From: JAEZAA01 sp964514485 | GTDB lineage: Bacteria > Pseudomonadota > Gammaproteobacteria > Pseudomonadales > Oleiphilaceae | Length of the DNA stretch: 11,046 nucleotides | Direction: 5' to 3' | Assembly (NCBI GenBank): GCA_964514485.1 | Contig: CAZEWG010000064.1 | Coordinates: 1-11,046, forward strand | In this document: positions 1 through 7,811 of the stretch, piece after piece | How the letters are laid out: each line of letters begins with the position of its first letter | Numbering within the stretch: the stretch's first letter is position 1 | Translations under genes and position numbers: made by a program | Notes under the pieces: generated by a model | Told to the model about the DNA's origin: nothing | The model's database searches: none | What the model saw: the letters and a program-made list of their open reading frames with translations, nothing else

Positions 1-48
1 CAGGCAGAAGGCTGGGATGAGGGTGAAGGCGGGCAACTCGGTGCTTAA
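1..48 (+). CDS. Possible 3' end of a plus-strand gene (partial)
   Basis: Reading from the first base, the plus strand is open and gives QAEGWDEGEGGQLGA followed by a TAA stop at 46-48. A stem-loop follows immediately, as expected for a gene end that converges on gspD. Only 15 residues are visible and no family can be recognised. The minus strand also has an open frame here without an obvious start codon, so this could be chance. The main support is the position of the stop next to the hairpin. Confidence 0.3.
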   Translation, partial: QAEGWDEGEGGQLGA

Positions 49-74
49 GCGGCTTGCGCCGCCCCTTTTAGCAC
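41..74. terminator. Stem-loop between gspD and a possible convergent gene
   Basis: The inner stem GCGGC (49-53) pairs with GCCGC (58-62) around a TTGC loop. The outer arms GTGCT (41-45) and AGCAC (70-74) can extend it. On the plus strand the inner stem is followed by CCCTTTT. On the minus strand it follows the gspD stop by about 35 bases, with AAAA before the stem and TTAA after it. It may serve both directions, but neither side has a long T-run, so termination is an inference. Confidence 0.45.
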
Positions 75-109
75 CAGTCTGTAGTCATGAAATGCTGGTT
101 CAGTCGCCC

Positions 110-2125
110 TTAACGCCGCAGATTCAGGCTGTTCGTGCGATACAGCGTTTCCAGCTCCGGCTTTTCCACCGGCTCTTCAGCATTCTGCAGCTTCAGGTTC
201 AGCTCCCAAAGACCATCGTACTTGTAACGGGTAGCCTCGGTCGCCGCTTCCTTGTCACGCAGAATGGTCGGGCGCAGGAATACCAGCAGGTTGGTCTTTT
301 CCCGACGCACGTTGGTGCTGCGGAACAGATGACCCAGCACCGGAATATCGCCCAACAGAGGCACCTTGCTCACCTGGGTGCTGAAGTTATCGGTAATCAA
401 GCCACCCAGCACGATGGTCTCGCCGTTATCCGCCAAAACCGCCGTTTTGATCTGACGCTTGTTGGTGATAATGTCAGAGGCTTCTGTGGTGACCGCATCC
501 GCAATGGACGAGGTTTCCTGCTCGATCTGCAGGCGCACCAGGTTACCTTCACTGATAGTCGGCGTGACCCGCAGGGTCAGACCCACGTCTTCACGCTCAA
601 TCGTGGTAAAGGGGTTCGCCAGGCCGTCACCAGTGGTTGTCGTGGAGCCCGTCACGAAGGGGACGTTCTGACCGACGATGATCTCGGATTCCTGGTTGTC
701 CATGGTGATAATGCTGGGCGTGGACAGCAGGTTGGCGCCCGTGGTGTTAGACAGAGCCTGTACCAGTACACCAAAACTCAAGCCATCACTGCTTTCACGA
801 CCAGCCCCGAGGGTAATTCCACCGTTGGCAGGTGGAATTACACGGTCTGCCGCCAGCGCCGTGAGCAAGTCGGAAACGCTGACACCCACGTTGTTGAAGC
901 TGGTGCCACCAGCCGGGCCGGAATTACCAGATAGATCGGCCGCCGCCCACTGCACACCCAGGCCACGACTCAGGTTATCACTGATCTCAACAATAATGGC
1001 TTCAATCAGGACCTGGGCACGACGCACGTCGAGCTCCGCGATCACCCGCTGGACCTCGGTCATCATCGCCGGGTCAGCACGAACGACCAGGGCGTTGAGG
1101 CCCTCGTCCGCATAAATACCAAAGTCGCCATTGCCAGTTGAGGCACGTCCTGCCGCCCGCGGAGCAGCAGCGGTCGCACCACCTGTGCTGGCCGTGCCAG
1201 TGGCTGAGGCCATTTGCCCCATCAGGCCACGCAGCAGTTCCGCCATGGTCTTCGCATCCGCGTGGCGCAAACGAATCACTTGGGTGGTGCCGCTGGAAAC
1301 AGCCGGCTGATCCAGCTTGTAAACCAAGTCACGAATCCGCACCCGGAAATTATCATCGCCCTTGATCAGCAGGCGGTTACTACGCTCGTCGGCCACCACG
1401 CTGAACTTGGCCGCCTGACCTTTTTGAGCGGTCTGGCCCAGTTCGCTAGGCGCCAGCTCCTGCAGCATTTTGACCAGATCACCCACCCAGGCATGCTCCA
1501 GCTGAACCACATCCAGCTCATAGCTGGACGGGCTGTCCAGCTCCCGCACCAGGCGGCTGATCCGGTCAATGTTGGAAACGTGGTCACTGATAATCAGGGA
1601 GTTGGCCGCTGCCACACCGGCCAAATGGCCGTACTTGGCAACCATGGGACGCAGGATCGGCACCAGCTCCAGGGCGTTGCCGTTTTTGACCTCAATTACG
1701 CGAGTGACCAGCTGCTCGGAAGGCACCTGACGCAGGTAGCTCTCGCTCTCGGCCAACTGCTTGGCATCATTTTGCTGCACGATCTTGATCACGCCTTCCG
1801 ACGGAATGGCGGCAAAACCATGGACTTGAAGAACAGAAAGGAAAAGCTCGTAGATCCCGTCCCGGGTCATCGGGGTTTGGGAGATCACCGTCACCTTGCC
1901 CTTAACCCGGGGATCCACCACAAAGCTGTAACCGGTAATGTCGGCCACCTGGGTCACAAACGCCCGGATATCCGCATCCTTGAGATTGACTTTCCAGGTT
2001 TGCTCCTGGGCCTGGGCGGGAGCCTGCTGCGCCACCGCCTCCAGCGGCAGAAGCGGCATGCTGAATGCAGCCAGCAGAAGGCAAACCCCCATTAACGGTT
2101 TCATGTCTTGGATGTGCGTTTTCAT
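110..2125 (-). CDS. gspD: Type II secretion system outer-membrane secretin GspD
   Basis: GspD assembles into the multimeric outer-membrane channel through which folded exoproteins leave the periplasm. This 671-residue protein has the full family layout. An N-terminal signal peptide (about 1-32, ending AVA-QQ) is followed by the N0 domain (about 43-115, with the motif DADIRAFVTQVADITGYSFV) and N1 to N3 ring domains (about 138-370, with a Gly/Ala/Thr-rich loop near 305-333). The secretin core spans about 370-622 and includes DVGLTLRVTPTI (513-524), the secretin signature VPLLGDIPVLGHLF (588-601) and TNLLVFLRPTIL. The tail after 625 may contact a pilotin. The length is normal for the family. The start at 2125 has only a weak AGAAG in front, and a second in-frame ATG lies seven codons later. 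The gene begins 24 bases after the gspC stop, so the two are probably co-transcribed. Confidence 0.97.
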   Translation of the reverse strand: MKTHIQDMKPLMGVCLLLAAFSMPLLPLEAVAQQAPAQAQEQTWKVNLKDADIRAFVTQVADITGYSFVVDPRVKGKVTVISQTPMTRDGIYELFLSVLQVHGFAAIPSEGVIKIVQQNDAKQLAESESYLRQVPSEQLVTRVIEVKNGNALELVPILRPMVAKYGHLAGVAAANSLIISDHVSNIDRISRLVRELDSPSSYELDVVQLEHAWVGDLVKMLQELAPSELGQTAQKGQAAKFSVVADERSNRLLIKGDDNFRVRIRDLVYKLDQPAVSSGTTQVIRLRHADAKTMAELLRGLMGQMASATGTASTGGATAAAPRAAGRASTGNGDFGIYADEGLNALVVRADPAMMTEVQRVIAELDVRRAQVLIEAIIVEISDNLSRGLGVQWAAADLSGNSGPAGGTSFNNVGVSVSDLLTALAADRVIPPANGGITLGAGRESSDGLSFGVLVQALSNTTGANLLSTPSIITMDNQESEIIVGQNVPFVTGSTTTTGDGLANPFTTIEREDVGLTLRVTPTISEGNLVRLQIEQETSSIADAVTTEASDIITNKRQIKTAVLADNGETIVLGGLITDNFSTQVSKVPLLGDIPVLGHLFRSTNVRREKTNLLVFLRPTILRDKEAATEATRYKYDGLWELNLKLQNAEEPVEKPELETLYRTNSLNLRR

Positions 2126-2149
2126 TCTGACTTCTTATATTGGTTATTG

Positions 2150-2989
2150 TTAACGCAGTGGATAGCTCACCGTAAAGCTCATTCCGCCTCGCTCTACTTC
2201 AACTTCCAGCATCGCCTGCTGGGAAAGTTCCTTGAGCATTTCCCTGTCCTTTTGCATATCACCAAGCACGTGACCGTTGACGGACCGGATGATATCGCCC
2301 TTCTGCAGATTCAAGGCCCGCAGCATAGGATTGTCGCCTGTATACACATAACCTTGTGGCTGCCCACCCGGATCAGCCGGAGCCAGGCCCACGGATGCCA
2401 GGGCTGCCGTCGGGTTCTCCATGAGCTGCTGTTGCGCCACGCTTACAAAGTCCTCCGGCGAGGAAATCCGTGGCTGCTCCACCTTCTCCAGCATGGCGTT
2501 GGCCGCCGTGGCATCTTCAAACGTCAGCGCTTCCAGCTGGCCGGCCCGTCGCAGGACAATCCGGTCGGGGAACACTCCCACCAGTTCCGCATTGCCCGGC
2601 AGCTTCTCACCAATCCGGTAGCTTTGCGCAGATTGTCCGCGCTCTGAAACAATCGCCCCCGAATCTTCTTCCTTCTCGGCGAGGAAAACCCCCTCCAGCA
2701 TCAGCTGCAAGCGCGTCTTGGGCGCCTCAACCTGGCTGAGCACCTGGGACTGGGCCGCCAGGCTCTCTTGCCGTCCAAACAGGTTGCCCGTCACCAGCGC
2801 GGGAATCCGGTTTGCCTGACCCTGTTGTGGCGACTGCAAGGCCGCGCCCCCCGACAGTGCCGGCTGCCAATCCCGAAATGGCAGCCACGTCAGGCGTGCC
2901 AATGATTGGGCCATCATAATAACCAGAATTATCGCCAGCAAGTGCGTTAAGTATTTGCTCACTTTTCCGGAACTAGGAGCTGGCTTCAT
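2150..2989 (-). CDS. gspC: Type II secretion system inner-membrane connector GspC
   Basis: GspC is a bitopic inner-membrane protein that links the inner-membrane platform to the periplasmic domains of the secretin GspD and helps select substrates. The 279-residue protein has a short cytoplasmic N-terminus and one membrane helix (about 12-33). A homology-region domain follows (about 65-157, starting NLFGRQES and containing LEGVFLAEKEEDSGAIVSE), then a C-terminal PDZ domain (about 185-278, with LNLQKGDIIRSVNGH). A C-terminal PDZ rather than a coiled coil is the common GspC form. AAGGT lies six bases upstream of the ATG. Another ATG four bases further upstream is out of frame. The gene lies 122 bases downstream of gspN and just ahead of gspD. 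The gap to gspN is long enough for its own promoter, but no strong -10/-35 pair was identified. Confidence 0.95.
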   Translation of the reverse strand: MKPAPSSGKVSKYLTHLLAIILVIMMAQSLARLTWLPFRDWQPALSGGAALQSPQQGQANRIPALVTGNLFGRQESLAAQSQVLSQVEAPKTRLQLMLEGVFLAEKEEDSGAIVSERGQSAQSYRIGEKLPGNAELVGVFPDRIVLRRAGQLEALTFEDATAANAMLEKVEQPRISSPEDFVSVAQQQLMENPTAALASVGLAPADPGGQPQGYVYTGDNPMLRALNLQKGDIIRSVNGHVLGDMQKDREMLKELSQQAMLEVEVERGGMSFTVSYPLR

Positions 2990-3111
2990 TCATAGACCTT
3001 TTCGGAAAATTCAAGTTTGCCCCCGCTCCTGGGTATACACAACATACCTTGAGTTCCATAAGAATTCCGTGACACTTTCTGAGTTTCAATACAGATACTC
3101 TTATTTATGTC

Positions 3112-3867
3112 TCAAAACAATTTCTGCTGAATCCGAAACACCACATCCTGAGGTGTGGAGTTCTCTGCCCAGGGCGCACCGGCCAAGTCCAGCAGCTTAC
3201 GACGCACCGCCAGGCGCGCCTGGCCGTTTTGTTGCAAGGTGGCCTCGATAATCGGCGCGCTGGCCATGTTCTCTTTCACATTCAGGCTCACCGCGCTGTT
3301 CTGATGCTCGATCACCCCCAACAGCCCCGGCATTTGCTGGCGCTGGGTTTGCCCGGCCACCGGATAGCCGATGGTGCCGCCGCTCCACTGGATCAGCCCC
3401 TGGGCGGCCAGCAGCGCCTGCTGCTCGGAATCCCAGCGCACCTTGAGATCCGAAACCCGCACCGTGCCGTCTAAAGTAATCCCCTGGCGGGCAAAATAGC
3501 TGTTAAAGGGCGTCAAATCGATCTGGCCCTGCACCCCCAGGTCCAAAATACCGCTCCAACTGACACCTGATTGCAGGGAGACCCGGCTGCCCTGGTAGGC
3601 CACGTCCATGGAAAGCACCGGTTGGCCAAGCAACTGGCGCCAGGGCTGCAACCGCCAGCTCAGGTCAGCCTGCTGCCCTTGGTAGCTCACCACGCCACGC
3701 CCGTCCCAAACCCTGCCGTGCACCGAAGAAATCTCAACGGGCATGGACTGGGGGTCCAGATGGGGGCGCGCATAACGCCACACCACATCTGCCGGCAACT
3801 CAATAATCAGAAAGGTTACATAGGCACAGATGGCCAACAGACTATAGCCAATTATCTTCTTGATCAC
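3112..3867 (-). CDS. gspN: Type II secretion system protein GspN
   Basis: GspN is an accessory T2SS component present in a subset of systems. It is anchored in the inner membrane with most of the protein in the periplasm, and its exact role is not settled. This 251-residue protein has one N-terminal membrane helix (about 5-22, IIGYSLLAICAYVTFLII) followed by the typical ELPA and WRYARP stretch. The rest is a beta-rich domain containing SVHGRVWDGRG and WRLQPWRQLL, both characteristic of GspN. The start is GTG at 3867. An in-frame TAG lies upstream at 3892-3894 with no ATG between. An AGGTGA at 3881-3886 sits 13 bases before the GTG, which is rather far and lies inside the last tandem repeats. 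The gene is first in the gspN-gspC-gspD series. Confidence 0.9.
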   Translation of the reverse strand: MIKKIIGYSLLAICAYVTFLIIELPADVVWRYARPHLDPQSMPVEISSVHGRVWDGRGVVSYQGQQADLSWRLQPWRQLLGQPVLSMDVAYQGSRVSLQSGVSWSGILDLGVQGQIDLTPFNSYFARQGITLDGTVRVSDLKVRWDSEQQALLAAQGLIQWSGGTIGYPVAGQTQRQQMPGLLGVIEHQNSAVSLNVKENMASAPIIEATLQQNGQARLAVRRKLLDLAGAPWAENSTPQDVVFRIQQKLF

Positions 3868-3871
3868 GCGT

Positions 3872-4003
3872 TTGTTACTTTCACCTGAGTTCTATCGCCA
3901 GAGTTACTGTCACCTGAATGGCTCTATCGCCGGAGCTGTATCGCCTGAGCTCTATCGCCCGAGTTCTTTTCACCCAGGTTACGTCGCCTATGTCTCTTCT
4001 ACC
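3872..4003 (-). repeat. Degenerate 14-17-bp tandem repeats in the gspN leader
   Basis: About nine head-to-tail units lie between the gspN start and a palindrome. Read on the minus strand, the best units are GGCGATAGAGCTCA (3946-3959), GGCGATACAGCTCC (3932-3945) and GGCGATAGAACTCA (3886-3899). Variants beginning GGTGA lie at 3960-3974, 3900-3914 and 3872-3885. A 17-base unit spans 3915-3931, and weaker copies lie at 3975-3988 and 3989-4003. The consensus is roughly GGYGAYAGARCTCA. The GGTGA of the last unit forms the only candidate ribosome-binding sequence for gspN. An open frame runs through the array on the minus strand, but its peptide is low-complexity and shows no sign of being a real protein. 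Confidence 0.75.
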
Positions 4004-4004
4004 G

Positions 4005-4018
4005 CAAGGGCGCCCTTG
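4005..4018. promoter_or_regulatory. Perfect 14-bp palindrome upstream of gspN
   Basis: CAAGGGCGCCCTTG is a perfect inverted repeat. It lies just upstream of the tandem repeats, and 15 bases downstream of a good minus-strand -10 element. That position, just after a probable transcription start, suits an operator for a dimeric repressor or a hairpin in the leader RNA. No regulator can be named from the sequence. Confidence 0.45.
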
Positions 4019-4033
4019 GCACACATAAAGGTC

Positions 4034-4042
4034 ATCATAGCA
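4034..4042 (-). promoter_or_regulatory. Candidate extended -10 promoter for gspNCD
   Basis: On the minus strand TGCTATGAT matches an extended -10 element (TGnTATAAT with one mismatch). The bases 16 to 18 upstream do not resemble a -35 box, as is common for extended -10 promoters. It lies downstream of the groEL terminator and about 165 bases before the gspN start, so the T2SS genes could be transcribed independently of groESL. Confidence 0.4.
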
Positions 4043-4180
4043 AGAGAACTGGCAGGATACCTCTTTCCCGGCTTCAGAAATGGCACCATGACACAAGTTT
4101 ATCTTGATCCTGTTTTGACAACGAGAACCAGGTAGCGAAAAACCGCCCTCTCCCCTGCCCCGAGGCTAAATCCCGCCCAC

Positions 4181-4206
4181 AAAAAAGCCCCGTCGAAACG
4201 GGGCTT
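4181..4206 (-). terminator. Intrinsic terminator of groESL
   Basis: On the minus strand AAGCCCCGT pairs perfectly with ACGGGGCTT around a four-base loop, and the stem runs into six T residues (4186 to 4181). It begins about 23 bases after the groEL stop. This is a strong rho-independent terminator and separates the chaperonin operon from the gspN leader. Confidence 0.92.
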
Positions 4207-4229
4207 CTTGATCACTGACGTGAACGGTA

Positions 4230-5864
<1,635 letters not shown>

Positions 5865-5915
5865 AATCGGTTAATCCTATCTTTGAAACTTGTTGAAACC
5901 CAGATTCGTTAAGTT

Positions 5916-6206
5916 TTACTGTTCAATCACGCCGAAGATTTCGGACTCGCTCATGATCAGCAATTCCTCTCCGTCCAGCTTCACGGTGCTTCCCGCGTAC
6001 TGACCGAATACGACCACATCGCCAACTTTGAGTGCCAACGGACGTACTTCACCGTTGTCGAGTACACGGCCGTTACCTACAGCTACCACTTCACCCTGGG
6101 ACGGTTTTTCAGCTGCTTTGCCAGGAAGCACGATGCCACCGGCAGTTTTGGTCTCTTCTTCCTTGCGACGCACGACAACACGATCGTGTAACGGACGAAT
6201 TTTCAT
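5916..6206 (-). CDS. groES: 10-kDa co-chaperonin GroES
   Basis: GroES is the heptameric lid that closes the GroEL chamber. The 96-residue protein begins MKIRPLHDRVVVRR and contains the mobile loop with GGIVLPG (23-29), which contacts GroEL. It ends IFGVIEQ, as usual for the family. A GGGAG lies ten bases before the ATG. It is the first gene of the groESL operon and is preceded by a leader of roughly 120 bases running from the RpoH-type promoter. Confidence 0.99.
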   Translation of the reverse strand: MKIRPLHDRVVVRRKEEETKTAGGIVLPGKAAEKPSQGEVVAVGNGRVLDNGEVRPLALKVGDVVVFGQYAGSTVKLDGEELLIMSESEIFGVIEQ

Positions 6207-6333
6207 TTCACTGATTCTCCCAGTTAGGTTATCAACCAGATAGTTTTGAGTTTTGCTTGGTTAAAGACTCCGCGTGCCTTCAAACGCCCTTTTATTTCAG
6301 GCCGTTATCCAGGCTGGCGGATAGTGGAGCTAG

Positions 6334-6360
6334 AAATGGGGCCCTTCAACCCGATTTCAA
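6334..6360 (-). promoter_or_regulatory. Heat-shock (RpoH, sigma-32) promoter of groESL
   Basis: On the minus strand TTGAAA (6360 to 6355), a 13-base spacer and CCCCATTT (6341 to 6334) match the sigma-32 consensus (CTTGAAA, 11-16 bases, CCCCATnT) almost perfectly. Transcription should start near 6326, about 120 bases before groES. No CIRCE element (the HrcA-type inverted repeat) was found between here and groES, so control appears to be by RpoH. Confidence 0.9.
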
Positions 6361-6444
6361 CGGCTGCCACAAAAAAATATTTCAGTGCCAGATGTGAGGC
6401 CGGTTAGAAGAATTTCAAGGGCTGGGGTCAGAAGAAATGAAAGT

Positions 6445-6459
6445 AGCGGCGACACCGCT
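6445..6459 (-). terminator. Weak hairpin after the two-helix membrane protein gene
   Basis: On the minus strand AGCGG pairs with CCGCT around a five-base loop. It is followed by the T-rich but interrupted stretch ACTTTCATTTCTT. It lies about 40 bases after the stop of the upstream gene and before the groESL promoter. The short stem and broken T-run make it a doubtful terminator. Confidence 0.25.
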
Positions 6460-6496
6460 CTCTCCGAGGGGCTGTTTGGGGCGGTGACACACCCCT

Positions 6497-6862
6497 TCAG
6501 CGGTCCTTTTTGGTGCCAGAGCGCAAGCCAAACCCTATCCAGGTGGTTAAGAGATGTAAGACGAAAAAGGTGCCAACGCCGGCATAAGGCCCCACCACAA
6601 ACCCCATCACCAGGGCGGCAAGCCCGAATACCACCAGATTTTGCACCCAGCCGGTTTTAACATCCTGCTCGTTGAGCTCACACCAGTCCCACCAGAGGAT
6701 ATTCCACCACAGGCTCGATGCCGCCATATACTCCAACAGCCAACGATGGAGGCCGGTCACGCCGCGCCGCCTCAGTTCGGCTTCAAGCCCTTCAATATAT
6801 TCAGCGTCGTGCTGCGTATCCAGGTAGCGGTCACCAATGATTGAGAACGTACTTCTATCCAT
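6497..6862 (-). CDS. Small two-helix inner-membrane protein, unknown function
   Basis: This 121-residue protein has a polar N-terminal half, a tryptophan-rich stretch LWWNILWWDW (51-60), and two closely spaced predicted membrane helices (about 72-91 and 94-112). It ends in the basic tail RSGTKKDR. The layout recalls small proteins of the 2TM-domain type, in which a pair of C-terminal helices sits beside an interfacial segment, but I cannot assign a family with certainty. The ATG at 6862 has AGGT seven bases upstream. The gene is transcribed toward groES but lies upstream of the separate heat-shock promoter, so a shared function is not implied. Confidence 0.7.
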   Translation of the reverse strand: MDRSTFSIIGDRYLDTQHDAEYIEGLEAELRRRGVTGLHRWLLEYMAASSLWWNILWWDWCELNEQDVKTGWVQNLVVFGLAALVMGFVVGPYAGVGTFFVLHLLTTWIGFGLRSGTKKDR

Positions 6863-6919
6863 AACTTAGACCTGACATTGAACGCTGCGCACCTGGGCGG
6901 GGCAAGGACGCAAGAGCGT

Positions 6920-6952
6920 TGACGGGATGCTGCGGTAAAGCACCGTCATTTT
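6920..6952 (+). terminator. Orphan terminator-like hairpin in a divergent intergenic region
   Basis: On the plus strand TGACGG (6920-6925) and TGCT (6928-6931) pair with AGCA (6939-6942) and CCGTCA (6943-6948) around a seven-base loop. Two unpaired bases (GA) bulge out, and TTTT follows at 6949-6952. It has the form of an intrinsic terminator reading rightward, but no plus-strand gene is visible to its left. It could end a small RNA, attenuate transcription of the gene at 7055, or be an unrelated repeat element. Confidence 0.4.
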
Positions 6953-7040
6953 AAATGGGCTCTGCCACCGTTTATTGAACAAGATCTCTTTTTCATTGGT
7001 TTATCGTATGGCCAAGCCTATGTTGGGAGAGACGATCACA

Positions 7041-7048
7041 AAGGAGGT
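7041..7048 (+). promoter_or_regulatory. Strong Shine-Dalgarno sequence
   Basis: AAGGAGGT is fully complementary to the 16S rRNA tail and lies six bases before the ATG at 7055. It fixes this start and predicts high translation. No confident promoter was found upstream: TTGAAC at 6975-6980 lacks a well-spaced -10. Confidence 0.85.
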
Positions 7049-7054
7049 CGAGCA

Positions 7055-7696
7055 ATGAACCGTTCCATCATGCACCTAGCCTTTGCTGTTCTAGTCAGTT
7101 TCGCCACCGCGGCACTGGCCCAGGAAAACACTCAGCAACGGGATACGACAGCCGCCGCATCCCCCGCTGTCGAAACCCGCCTGGCATTACGGGATCTCTG
7201 GAGCGAGCATATTGTGTGGGTACGCAACTATGTGCTGGGCACCCACGTTAAAGATCAGGCCATGGCCCAAGCAGCCGAAACGGAAATTGTCGCAAACGCC
7301 AACGGCATTGCCGATGCCATTGAGCCCTTCTACGGGCAGGAAGCGCGCGATGCCCTCTTCGAGCTCCTGGCCGGCCACTGGACCGCCATCAAGCATTACA
7401 ACGACGCCACTCAGGCCAATAACAGCTCCGACGCTCAAAACGCGGTCACTGAACTGACTGAGAACGCCAAGCAGATTTCCCAGTTCCTGAGTGAGGCCAA
7501 CCCGAACTGGCCTGAAGACACTCTCGTCAGCCTGTTAAGCACCCATGGTGCTCATCACGTCGCCCAGATCGACCAAATCAAAGCAAAGGATTATGAAGCC
7601 GAAGCCAAGACCTGGCACGAGATGCGCAGCCATATGAACACCATCGCCGATGCCCTGACAGACGGCTTGGTGAAGCAGTTTCCAGATAAATTTTAA
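7055..7696 (+). CDS. Exported histidine-rich helical protein, unknown function
   Basis: A clear signal peptide (about 1-22, cleavage after ALA before QE) sends this 213-residue protein to the periplasm. The mature part is predicted to be almost wholly alpha-helical, in two similar halves (about 44-120 and 130-210). Each half has an N-I helix pattern followed by an LL-x-x-H segment: LFELLAGHW at 101-109 and LVSLLSTHGAHH at 157-168. Conserved-looking features are LWSEHIVWVRNYV (48-60), IEPFYG (89-94) and the C-terminal GLVKQFPDKF. I recall a family of uncharacterised exported bacterial proteins with this W-H-W-R, PFYG and QFP pattern, some misannotated as glycosyltransferases. No enzyme motif is visible. 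The ten or so histidines could bind a metal or haem, but that is inference. It is the only confident plus-strand gene. Confidence 0.85.
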   Translation: MNRSIMHLAFAVLVSFATAALAQENTQQRDTTAAASPAVETRLALRDLWSEHIVWVRNYVLGTHVKDQAMAQAAETEIVANANGIADAIEPFYGQEARDALFELLAGHWTAIKHYNDATQANNSSDAQNAVTELTENAKQISQFLSEANPNWPEDTLVSLLSTHGAHHVAQIDQIKAKDYEAEAKTWHEMRSHMNTIADALTDGLVKQFPDKF

Positions 7697-7707
7697 GTGG
7701 GTGATGT

Positions 7708-7758
7708 CATACACCAGGCAGGTAGTGGAGCGCAGGTCATGCTACTTGCCGGTGTATG
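7708..7758. repeat. Long imperfect inverted repeat between convergent genes
   Basis: An 18-base left arm (7708-7725, CATACACCAGGCAGGTAG) pairs with a 17-base right arm (7742-7758, CTACTTGCCGGTGTATG). There is one bulged A and one G-T pair, around a 16-base loop. It lies 11 bases after the stop of the plus-strand gene, between two convergent genes. No T-run follows on either strand, so it is not a standard intrinsic terminator. It may act as a bidirectional transcription barrier or RNA-stabilising hairpin, or be a repeat-element remnant. Confidence 0.6.
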
Positions 7759-7811
7759 CCAAACGCCTGCGTAAAAGGCCTGGACTTACGAGCCCCTACT
7801 GGACGCGATCT

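Noticed and set aside
1214..2095. A 293-codon plus-strand open frame opposite gspD
   Set aside because: It is antisense to a complete, well-conserved secretin and has no recognisable domain.
2990..3111. A promoter for gspC in the 122-base gspN-gspC gap
   Set aside because: TTGAAA occurs on the minus strand, but at 17 bases the -10 would be AATTCT, and the better TATACC downstream lacks a matching -35. This is too weak to list.
3881..4096. A 71-codon minus-strand open frame across the gspN leader
   Set aside because: Its codons are mostly the tandem repeat read in one frame (repeated AIELR-like peptides), and it has no ribosome-binding site or protein-like composition. The repeat itself is the better explanation.
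6207..6360. A CIRCE element upstream of groES
   Set aside because: No nine-base inverted repeat with the TTAGCACTC-type arms is present. The RpoH promoter accounts for heat-shock control.
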